Below, piece by piece: positions 55,816 to 64,000 of a stretch of DNA of 64,000 nucleotides. Numbering within the stretch: the first letter of the stretch is position 1; each line of letters starts with the position of its first letter. The position numbers and the translations under genes are program-made. The notes beneath the pieces are model-generated. The model was given only the letters and a program-made list of their open reading frames with translations, ran no database searches and had not been told where the DNA came from. The stretch spans positions 14,463,624 to 14,527,623 of the forward strand of contig CM029642.1 of assembly GCA_017311315.1 (NCBI GenBank). The letters run 5' to 3'. Source of the stretch: Dendrocalamus latiflorus (lineage: Eukaryota > Streptophyta > Magnoliopsida > Poales > Poaceae).

Positions 55816-56472
55816 TGTAGAATCGTCGATGACAATCAGAGAAGGGGTGAATGATTGCAGCATCTAGCGGAAGCTTTTCAAAATTTATTAATATTTTTAA
55901 ACCTGCAAATCACAGAAGCACACAAAAAAGAAAGACGGCAATATATATAATATATATTTTTAAGTTACTGGAACATCTAATTTTAAAAATGACTAATTAC
56001 ACTTAGCTAGCCGTATGAACCAACTAATCCTGTGAAGTAACTAATCATGAGAGAGAGAATTAAAAACTACTAAACTTACTGCATGTATTAAAAGGCCATG
56101 AATTGTTCACGTGAAGCCATGCACAAATTAACTCGTTACCTTTTTCACCTAATCTCCTTCTCTCACCTGATTATTTTTTCTCTTCTCAGAGCACAAAAAG
56201 TCACGGCCTCATTAATTCTCTACTGCTAGCTTTTCCTTTCTAGTCACACGCGTAGCCTCTGGAACGGTGGACTGCAATGCCTGAGTGAGAAGACTTCTTC
56301 TGGCAGCAAGTCACGCGGACGAGAATCGAAGCACAAGACGTCGCCGAAATTGTCTTTAAAATATAGAACGCGCTGTCGCAGCTTTCCTCTGAAAGCCAAA
56401 AGGTATCTGATCCCCTAAAAAGTTGTACCCCTACTCGGCCAGTCCTCCATCTTTTATTACGGAAAAGAGTCC
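55816..56472 (-). repeat. 3' LTR of the gag-only element
   Basis: 657 bp, nearly identical to 57430-58085, with a handful of substitutions and one-base indels (for example 'gatgacaatcagagaagggg' versus 'gatgcaatcagagagggg'). Confidence 0.85.
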
Positions 56473-57407
56473 TTGGTGTTGTTGTTCTTGGATGGCCGAC
56501 GATGATAATTCTTATCTTCCTTCACCACCTTTCCCTTGAGCTTGGGACAATCCATCTTAATGTGGCCTGACTCGCCACACTCAAAGCATCTGATCGGACC
56601 TGACACGCCACCTCGCTTCCTCATTCTCACATTGTTGAGTGCCTTGTATGCTCGTGAGGAGATCAATACCAAGTCCTCTTCAGGAAGCTGCTCGAACTGT
56701 TCCTCTGAAAAAGAAGACAAGGCAGACAAAGAAACACAAGACAAATCACTCGACGAAGCAGCTTGCACGGGGTTAGTCACAAATGCTAAAGATGAAGATT
56801 TATTAATCTTAGATGGCAAGGCTTCCATCTCATAGGTTTTCAATCTAGAATAAAGATCATCCATGGTTAAAGTATCTAGATCGACAGTTTGATTAATAGT
56901 TGTGACAACCATCAACCACTCAGAACCTAAAGATCTCAAAATTTTAATTGCATTATCTTCATCAGCAGGAATAACACCAACACCGCGTAGATCACTCAAT
57001 ATTTTCTCAAACCGAGCAAAGAGATCATCAATGGATTCACTAGGTTTCATAGCAAAATCAGAATACTCTTTTTGATAAAGATTTTTACGCACCTTCTTGA
57101 TTTTAGTGGTTCCTTCATGATAATCGCAAAGAGTTTTCCAAATTAAATGGGCAGAATTAATATGAGCTACACGATCAAATTCTTTACGAGAAATTCCTTA
57201 AAACAGCAAATTACGAGCTTGAGAATTTAAATTAATATCTGCTTTATTTAAATCAGTAACAACAACAGGAACCTCATATGGTGTAGAAACTTTATTCCAA
57301 ACATCACTACCTTGAGCCTCAATATAAGCTTGCATCCGACACTTTCAAAAAGCAAAATCAATACCATCTAGCATGGGGAGACGATTCACATACCTCTCTG
57401 ACGTCAT
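56457..57407 (-). pseudogene. Copia-type gag with two in-frame stops
   Basis: A frame of 317 codons from ATG at 57407. The C-terminal 211 codons (57092 down) are open and carry the gag-polyprotein (UBN2/Retrotran_gag_2) pattern, including SIDDLFARFEKILSDL and LGSEW, then a CCHC zinc knuckle CFECGESGHIKMDC near 56560-56600. The upstream part has two stops: one at a position where the family usually has Trp (about 57350), and one about 57200. Gag binds and packages element RNA; this copy would yield at best a truncated protein. The stop codon falls at the start of the downstream LTR region. Confidence 0.85.
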
Positions 57408-57429
57408 AGCAACCTGCTTTGATACCACT

Positions 57430-58085
57430 TGTAGGATCGTCGATGCAATCAGAGAGGGGTGAATAATTGCAGCGTCTAGTGAAAGCTTTTTAAAATTTAT
57501 TAATATTTTTAAACCTGTAAATCACAGAAGCACACAAAAAAGAAAGACGGCAATATATATAATATATATTTTTTAAGTTACTGGAACATCTAATTTTAAA
57601 AATGACTAATTACACTTAGCTAGCCGTATGAACCAACTAATCCTGTGAAGTAACTAATCATGAGAGAGAGAGAATTAAAAACTACTAAACTTACTGCATG
57701 TATTAAAAGGCCATGAATTGTTCACGTGAAGCCATGCACAAATTAACTCGTTACCTTTTTCACCTAATCTCCTTCTCTCACCTGATTATTTTTTTCTCTT
57801 CTCAGAGCACAAAAAGTCACGGCCTCATTAATTCTCTACTGCTAGCTTTTCCTTTAGTCACACGCGTAGCCTCTGGAACGGTGGACTGCAATGCCTGAGT
57901 GAGAAGACTTCTTCTGGCAGCAAGTCACGCGGACGAGAATCGAAGCACAAGACGTCGCCGAAATTGTCTTTAAAATATAGAATGCGCTGTCGCAGCTTTC
58001 CTCTGAAAGCCAAAAGGTATCTGATCCTCTAAAAAGCTGTACCCTACTCGGCCAGTCCTCCATCTTTTATTACGGAAAAGAGTCC
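57430..58085 (-). repeat. 5' LTR of the gag-only element
   Basis: 656 bp. On the minus strand its inner end CCTACA abuts the primer-binding site. Confidence 0.85.
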
Positions 58086-58724
58086 GTATGTTTTACATAC
58101 TCGGTCTCCGATTCTAAAACAGCACCACCTCCAAAACTAAATACAAATCTCAGTTTTTAATTCTAATACTATTCGTCTAACTGGATCTAGATTTTTTTCA
58201 ACCAGACTTTTAGCACACTAATTTTCAAGGGATCCGAAACCCTTCCTAACACGGGTTTTTCACACTTCCGATTTTGTTTCAACTCATCGCGCGTCGAAGC
58301 CTCCAGGACCGCACTTCCTGTATCTTCTCCACGCATCATCCATCTTTGATCTCCATGTACTCTAGCGTGAGCCCGACCACCTCGTAACATCTTGACCACC
58401 CGGACCTCAGATTTCCCCCTCCTAGTCCCGGTCTTCCTCGTCACCGACTATGACCGTCTCCACGCCCAACCTGCACATGTAAAGACCAAAGAATATTTTT
58501 CCCGGCACAAGTTCTCACCAACTTGACCAATATTAGTCCACGCACACACGCACACGCCTCGAATAACAATATTAAGCAATGTTGTCAATTATTTATCATC
58601 ATAAAAATCCTAAACCTAACCACATGGTCTTACAATTAGAGACAGTATAACATTAATACAATATCACTACTATACAGGACTATAATCTAAAACAGAGCTT
58701 AACAGGTTCTGCCGAATATTAGCA
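58086..58724. other. Intergenic interval, nothing recognised
   Basis: Mixed-composition sequence. A minus-strand frame of 85 codons (58187-58444) is Arg/Lys-rich and matches nothing I recognise. No transposon ends seen. Confidence 0.35.
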
Positions 58725-58992
58725 GAGACCTCGCACGAACCGTCAGAACCAAGGCACTGCATCCATCTGGCGACAAGCTCTTCACAACAAGAAGAGAACG
58801 CCGGCAGCATGAGCTGCAAATTAAGCCATGCACTCCAAGAATCAATCACACAGTCAATCACAGTAAATAATGCACAAGCCTGTAAAAAAGATTGAAAGTA
58901 GTATTTTACATATGAAACTACTGCATATACCTTGCGCTTCTCGGGATGGAATGCAGGGTTGAGCATCCTCCTGTGCTTAACCCATTTCTCGG

Positions 58993-61090
58993 GAATGGGC
59001 TTCCCTAGGGCTGGATATCGAGCTGGCTCGGCTCGGCTCGGCTCGGCTCGGTCTGGCTCGGTAGGATAACGAGCTGGCTCGAGCTGGCTCGTTATAACTA
59101 ACGAGCTAAAAAGCTAGCTCGGCTCGGCTCGACGATAAGCTCGAGCTGGCTCGTTTGGCTCGTGAGCCAGGGCCAAAAAAAGTAAAATAAAGACTACCTT
59201 ACAAGTTAGATTCTACAGCAAGTTCAACTGCACATAATTTCCAAAGTGTTGCTGACAACGCATCAAACTCTTGCGCAGATACTACATGCACAACGACAAT
59301 GTCAAGTAGTAGAAATATTTGCAGTTACAGCCAGGTTACAGACTTACAGGCTTACAGCCAAATAGCCAATCAAAGTTACAATATTTCTTTCCAATCATCG
59401 ATCAAAGTTACAGCCAATGTTACAGACAATCATCGATCAAAGTTACAGGCTTACAGCCAATGTTAACATGATGCATTGAGATCTGACAGATGAATCCGTA
59501 AATGCTACCAAATACACAGCTATTTCAGTGATTAATTAATGCTGATCTAGCATATTATTGTTAACAACCAGATCTGAAATAGTAGTTGTTTGTTCTGACA
59601 TCTGAAAAATGGTGGATAGATTCAAGCTTTCAGCACATAGTCTCCAAAGATTCAGTATGCGAAATATCCAGCAGCATATAGTCTCCAAAGATTCATGTAT
59701 GCGAAATTCATAATCTGGATAGCAATGAATAAATAATCTGGATAGCAAATTAGCAATGAACAAATATTCCTATAACCTAGAGACCAATCAATGAATCAAG
59801 CAAATTCAAGTATTTGGGAATTAGATAACATATTAACATACCATCACCACGTCCACGGACAGAGAGGGATTCGATGACGACGGAGTGCTCAATCCTTGTC
59901 CATGGGGCTTACTCCTCGACTCCAAACTTCGAGGACGGAGCGATGCACTTTCCTCCTCCTCCATGGCCGCGGGTTGAGAGGGCCTGGAGCACAGTAGGTA
60001 GGTCAGCACTCAGCAGCAGTTCGGCAATCGACAGAGGGAGATCGAGGATTCGAGAGGAAAAAGGGGGAGAGAGAGGAGTGACCGAGTGAGGAGTGAGGAC
60101 CAGACCTAGCTCGTGGAGGGAGAGGCGCCGCCGCGGTCGCCTGACTTGCGTCGCGTCGCATCTCGCTCGCCCCGTCGCCGGCCGCGGTCGCGGACTTGCG
60201 CGCGCCTGACATGCGTCGCATCGCGTCTCGCTCGCCCCGTCGCCGGCCGCGGTCGCGGACTTGCGGGTTGCAGCGCAGCGGCGCCGCCGGCCAGGTGCGG
60301 AGCAGCGAAGGTGCCTATGCGGGTGCGGCTGTGCGCGTGCGCCAGTGCGCGTGAGGCAGGCGTGAGTGCATGACGGCGTGAGGCGGTGAGGCCTAGGGTT
60401 TGCTTTCCTTCCTTTTTCCTATTGTCTGTGCCGGTGCGGGCCGTGCGGCTGTGCGTTACTGCGTGTTTGGGCCGGCGGGGCTATGGGCTATGGCTGTGGG
60501 GTGGGCCGGGTGGCTTCAGCAGTTCGGCCTGCGGGCTAAATTAGCACGGCTCGTTTGGCTCGTGAGCGGCTCGCGAGCTAGCTCGAGTTAGCTCGTTATA
60601 GCTAACGAGCTAAAATCTCGGCTCGGCTCGGCTCGTTATCCTAACGAGCTGAGCCGAGCCGAGCCGAGCCAGTCACGAGCCGAGCGAGCTAACGAGCTTC
60701 GAGTTTTACGTCCAGCCCTAGGCTTCCCTATTCCTCTCTTCCTATTCCCCTCCCTATTCCCTCAATCTAAACCACTCACATTTCATCCAATGGCTAGTTT
60801 TGTTTTTGATATTTTCACCATTTGCCCATCCATCATAAATAATAATAAAAATACAGAAAAAAAATAAAATTTTTTATTATAATTTTTTTACAGAAAAAAA
60901 TAAATTATAATTTCTGTAAAAAAATCATAATAAAAAATAAATTTATTTTTTCTGTATTTTTTATTATTTATGATGGATGGGCAAATGGTGAAATATATAA
61001 AAAAAAACTAGCCATTAGATGAGATGTGAGTGGTTTAGATTGAGGGAATAGGAAAGGAAATAGGGAGAGGGCGATAGGGAAGCCTCATTC
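58993..61090. mobile_element. Mutator-like MITE in the P450 exon (interrupted)
   Basis: A perfect 9-base duplication ATTTCTCGG (58984-58992 and 61091-61099) flanks the element. Its termini are GAATGGGCTTCCC on the left and, as reverse complement, GAATGAGGCTTCCC on the right. Nine-base duplications mark Mutator-like elements. After removing the hAT inside it, the MITE is about 380 bp, with long inverted halves (60729-60830 against 61000-61090) and an AT-rich centre of near-palindromic A/T runs. Confidence 0.85.
59006..60720. mobile_element. hAT element nested in the MITE terminus
   Basis: 1715 bp with termini TAGGGCTGGA and TCCAGCCCTA and an 8-base duplication GGCTTCCC (58998-59005 and 60721-60728). 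Next to each end lie long subterminal arrays of GGCTCG and CGAGCT (59015-59170 and 60540-60700) in inverted orientation. The interior has a GC-rich segment (60110-60360) with a tandem duplication of about 65 bp, and no transposase domain was recognised. It landed 13 bases inside the Mutator-like MITE. Confidence 0.88.
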
Positions 61091-61260
61091 ATTTCTCGGC
61101 GAGCAGCTTTGGGGAACTTGAGCTTCTCGAAGTGGCCGCCGAACTTGTCGGACATCAAGTCCCTGGTCAGGTCAGCGTCGGTGATGATTACCTTCGGACA
61201 TCAAGTGGCCCCGGACGGTGTTGTAGAGGAACGGCGCGACGTGGCGGCCGATGTCGTGAC

Positions 61261-61604
61261 CCCGGAAAAATGAGGCACTAAATATAATGTGATTGAACAA
61301 AACAATTTACATATAAATATGTAAAAATAAAGATACGCATTATCAATAACAAAGCCATCTAGGTCCCAGTCGCTCCTCGCCCTCCCAGTCAGGCTCCTGG
61401 GCCGGATCTGCGCTGCGATGGTGGCCAGCCCATGCCCGTTTCTTCTTGGCCCAGCAGCATAGTGACCCAATCACCGTCCGCAGCAGTAAAGAGGCCGCCT
61501 CTTTGAGTCTACGTATCCGTTGTTTAGAAGCTAGGCATGCTAGAATTAGTAGATAGAGTTCAGTTAGAATTAGTAGATAGAATTTCCGTAAGATTTGAGG
61601 GGGC
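61261..61604. other. Gene-free interval upstream of the P450 remnant
   Basis: It has an AT-rich stretch (61270-61350), then GC-richer sequence to about 61500 that does not match the CYP72A N-terminus by eye. At 61530-61580 there are two partial copies of 'ttagaattagtagatag', the same word that begins the possible LTR at 61605. Confidence 0.35.
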
Positions 61605-61810
61605 TGTTAGAATTAGTAGATAGAATTCAGTTAAACCGAGACTACAGCCTGTATAGGTAGAGATAGAGTTTGGTTTCGGTTGAACTGCAGTTGTCATCCT
61701 ATTGCCGCCGGTTCTGATTCTTTCTGTTCTTATTGTTTCTTGCGATCCAAGTGATTGCTTCATGTAATCTCTGTATAGTATTCATGTATATAAGCAATAC
61801 AATCCGCACA
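61605..61810 (+). mobile_element. Possible small solo LTR
   Basis: It begins TGTTAGAATTAGTAG and ends ATCCGCACA, with GGGC on both sides (61601-61604 and 61811-61814). A TATA-like GTATATAAGCAATAC lies near the end. TG...CA ends, short length and a TATA box suggest a copia-type LTR. The preceding 'ttagaattagtagatag' duplicates complicate the boundary. Confidence 0.4.
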
Positions 61811-61814
61811 GGGC

Positions 61815-62041
61815 AACCTTGCGTCAAATGCTCCCATCTTTTCACCCATATTCGGCTCAGATGTTGTTGATTGAAACTACGAGTAGTACAGCACATCTTC
61901 AGTGATGAACACGAGTGGAACCCGATACGCGCGCGCCTGACGCACGTCATACTTTGCTCTTTGCCATGTCCAGCCCATGCAGGTAGCTAGCCTTGGAAAA
62001 GGAGACGAACCGGAAACCCTAGCTTAATTGTAAGCTAGTCT
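61815..62041. other. Gene-free interval before the CACTA end
   Basis: No ORF or element recognised. It ends at 'gctagtct' before the CACTA terminus. Confidence 0.35.
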
Positions 62042-62061
62042 CACTACTACAGAAATCTACA

Positions 62062-62262
62062 TTACAGACGGTTCAGAAACGTTATCACAGACGGTTTTCT
62101 GAACCGTCTGAATTTATGGGTCAGTGATAATCGAAGTTATCACAGACAGTTTTTAAATAAAAACCGTCTGTGATATCCAATAATCACAGACGGTTTGTAG
62201 TAAAAAACCGTCTGTGATACATATCACAAACGGTTTTTACTTAAAAACCGTCTGTGATATTC
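62062..62262. repeat. CACTA subterminal inverted repeats
   Basis: Alternating ATCACAGACGGTTTTT and AAAAACCGTCTGTGAT words can pair as three successive hairpins. In En/Spm elements such arrays bind the element's regulatory protein; that role here is inference. Confidence 0.8.
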
Positions 62263-62563
62263 GTTCCTCCTAAATCAAAATCTATTTATGTTTATTGGCT
62301 AGGCTCAGGAAATGCTAGCCATGCCCTCTGAAACAAGCAGATAATCACAGACAAAAAACATACAATTCCCGCATCTCATTTCCTTTCAGATACATTTCAC
62401 AGACATAAAACATCCAATTGACATCACACTTCATTTCACAAACATAAAGCATGCATCCATTTCGCAAATCAATTAATTGAATTGAAATGAAATATGCATT
62501 AACAAATGCACAGTTACAAAAGATCTACACTGTATTTGCACTTAGTGATAAGACCAAAAGAAA

Positions 62564-63018
62564 TCATGGTGCGCAGTGGAACCGTCCTCCTGGCTTTATG
62601 ACTTGAGTCAGCAAAAAGTACGCCAACTCTCCTCGAATTCCTCCAAGATCAGACTGTTTCAATGCAGTTGACGGGATGTACGCAGCCTGTCGATAGGAAT
62701 ATCAATGTGCGTATATATGTAACGTGATAAGTATAAAAATAATTATGGGAATAGTGACAACCTTGCGATTGGTGAGCCTCGAGGAATCGAGGAGTAGTTC
62801 CATATGTTGGCAAACGTAGTATCCACATGTGTTGCCCGGCTGCTGCTGATGGCATTGCAAAAAATGGAATGTGTTAGTTCAAGAGGCATTGATACCAACT
62901 GTTGCATAGGATTAATTAATGTGAAATAGCGAATACCTTAAAATCTCGAACATGTGTTAGCAGGCCTTTGGCCCCGCGCTTCGAGTCACCTCCCATTTCA
63001 ATGTACATCGCGAACACC
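62564..63018 (-). pseudogene. Ulp1-like cysteine protease exons in the CACTA element
   Basis: Three exon-like blocks lie on the minus strand: 63018-62937 (FAMYIEMGGDSKRGAKGLL onward), about 62855-62762 (QQQPGNTCGYYVCQHM), and 62686-62564 (AAYIPSTALKQSDLGGIRGE onward to a stop at 62564-62566). Plausible GT and AG borders separate them. The Q...CGYYVC motif holds the catalytic Gln-Cys part of the C48/Ulp1 SUMO-protease fold, often carried by plant CACTA and MULE elements. The His and Asp part of the triad, expected upstream, was not located. It may be the 3' end of a longer gene running past 63018. Whether it is intact cannot be judged here. Confidence 0.65.
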
Positions 63019-64000
63019 CTACGTAATTCGAAAAGTTAACCGTAGTCATTCGAAGGAAAGAAAGAGTAGAGGGGAGGGGGAGAAGGGGGGGGTGATGTGC
63101 CTATCTTAGCACTACTTTAGTTGCTAATACTATAAACCAAATAGCAAAGTCCCTAAACAAAGTTCTATGAAGCAAATGACACAAACTAGAGTATCCCGTT
63201 CATTGAACGGGAATTCTAGAGTGTGTCACTTGCTTCATACCCCTTGAAGGTCTATGTGGCATATACATTGCTTAGTTGCATTCATGCCCTTTGATCATAT
63301 ACTCTTCCTTGATTGGTTAATTTGTGCTCTCAAATTGTAGGGTTGCACAAGATTAATCTTGGCCGTCCCGCTACTAAATCATATACTCTTCCTTGATTGG
63401 TTATGCCAAATAATGAATTCAGTCTTTTGAGCTCTAGATACAAACTCTACAATCTCAAGATCAAGATATATTCAGCATGCATATATTCAGACAGCAGTAT
63501 TCATACAGATCAAGACCATACAAGTTAACTTTGCCCAATAATTCAGTCTTTTAACTTGTCAAGATTAAATCCTAACAGATCAATTTAATAACATGCTATA
63601 ACATGAAAACTGCATGAACCGACAGCTATTAGAGCTCAAAGACCGAATGAACCAATCTTAGTATATGAATTTATCATCATCGAGCAACTGTAAATCCCAC
63701 AGGAAATCTCAGTATATGGAAGATTAACAAACTTGAATATACATGAATGCAACTAAGCAACTAACCATAACAGTAAGCATAACAAACTTGAATATACAGT
63801 AAGCATATACATGAATACAACTAACCATATACATAACAGTAAGCAACTAACAGTAAGCCCTAAACCCTAACACTAAGTATGAAGCATCAAGCATCAACCC
63901 TAAACCCTAACAGTAAGCATGAAGCTCGGGGAGGGTTTTGATGACCTTAGTGTTTTGGTGACGGAGGAGGAGGCGGCGACGACGGAGGAGGAGGAGGCGG
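63019..64000. other. AT-rich CACTA interior, then GC-rich trinucleotide repeat
   Basis: Mostly AT-rich, intron-like sequence with repeated words ('catatactcttccttgattggtta' twice at about 63296 and 63380; 'cataacagtaagca' several times at 63765-63910). The last 45 bases are a GGAGGAGGCGG-type repeat, which could be the Glu- or Arg-rich start of a coding exon or a simple repeat. Short CCCTAAA words at 63850-63910 are isolated. Confidence 0.4.

Larger units (their letters stand above)
55816..58085 (-). mobile_element. Gag-only LTR retrotransposon, copia-type
   Basis: Two direct repeats of about 0.66 kb (55816-56472 and 57430-58085) bracket a 0.96 kb interior. On the minus strand the upstream repeat ends in CCTACA and is followed two bases later by TGGTATCAAAGC (57416-57427), a good initiator tRNA-Met primer site. 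The interior encodes only a copia-type gag with a CCHC knuckle; there is no protease, integrase or reverse transcriptase. This matches the known TR-GAG class of non-autonomous elements. Outer boundaries are uncertain by about 25 bases because the repeats share sequence past the likely TG end and no clean target duplication was found. Confidence 0.8.
58725..61260 (-). pseudogene. CYP72A-like cytochrome P450 fragment, split by transposons
   Basis: On the minus strand, 61260-61091 reads HDIGRHVAPFLYNTVRGH, then, after a deletion, VIITDADLTRDLMSDKFGG with HFEKLKFPKA. The frame is interrupted at the MITE and resumes at 58992-58931 with KHRRMLNPAFHPEKRK. A 117-base intron (58814-58930, GT...AG) follows, then LMLPAFSSCCEELVARWMQ with CLGSDGSCEV. 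These are consecutive parts of the N-terminal half of CYP72A-type P450s, ER-membrane haem monooxygenases. The haem-binding FxxGxRxC, the ExxR motif and the membrane anchor are absent. With two nested insertions and internal deletion this is a dead fragment. Confidence 0.85.
62042..64000. mobile_element. CACTA transposon, one end and interior
   Basis: It starts with CACTACTACAGAAA, a CACTA-superfamily terminus. Subterminal repeats follow (62070-62262): at least seven copies in both orientations of ACAGACGGTTTTT or its reverse complement AAAAACCGTCTGT, the binding-site arrays typical of this superfamily. The interior holds Ulp1-like protease exons on the minus strand. The other end lies beyond the window. 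No TNP2 transposase domain was seen in the part present. Confidence 0.8.

Noticed and set aside
59015..59170. CRISPR-like spaced repeats in the GGCTCG region
   Set aside because: A eukaryotic window; the repeats have no regular spacers and belong to the hAT subterminal region.
61201..61470. 89-codon minus-strand ORF as an N-terminal P450 exon
   Set aside because: Its frame does not match CYP72A; the recognisable block HDIGRHVAPFLYNTV is in another frame at 61260-61200.
63850..63915. Interstitial telomere repeat (CCCTAAA words)
   Set aside because: Only isolated single or double units, no array.

Overview
The window is nuclear DNA of a grass (Poaceae); I cannot name the species from sequence alone. 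The evidence is plant-type content throughout: a CC-NLR-like gene, fragments of plant genes (TBL/xylan O-acetyltransferase-like, GT14, UFC1, CYP72A, FAR1-like), and dense nested transposons of grass type. These include Helitrons ending in CTAG, Tourist-like MITEs with TTA duplications, hAT and Mutator-like elements, a CACTA end, a chromovirus and a tRNA-derived SINE.

The dominant structure is a giant inverted repeat. The left arm (1-28117, running off the window start) is the reverse complement of the right arm (29751-54986). Between them lie an exact 100-N gap (28118-28217) and about 1.5 kb of sequence not paired with the other arm. Both arms carry, from outside in: a Tourist MITE, a FAR1-like fragment next to a hAT element, an NLR-like gene pointing outward, Helitron 1 with a TGGTCGAAG-type array, a repeat and MITE zone, a SINE, Helitron 2 with two captured plant gene fragments, and a chromovirus insertion site. 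The arms are nearly identical in genes but differ by discrete events. The left arm alone has a 5.2 kb LTR-like insertion, a 451 bp Helitron and two MITEs. The right arm alone has two other MITEs. The chromovirus is full length on the right and a solo LTR at the same site on the left. The Helitron 1 array is about 1.7 kb shorter on the right. The pattern fits an old palindrome, but equally two haplotypes joined head to head across the gap; the gap at the arm edge makes the second reading a serious possibility.

The one convincing intact protein-coding gene is the right-arm NLR-like gene (49227-52310, 1027 aa). It has an Rx-type coiled coil, an NB-ARC whose P-loop is missing, a 22-residue tandem repeat inside the nucleotide-binding region, and C-terminal leucine-rich repeats. 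The left copy has one repeat more and a one-base homopolymer frameshift.

The right flank (54987-64000) is a transposon nest. It holds a gag-only copia-type element with 0.66 kb terminal repeats, a CYP72A cytochrome P450 fragment split by a Mutator-like MITE that is itself interrupted by a hAT element, a possible small solo LTR, and one end of a CACTA element with Ulp1-like protease exons.
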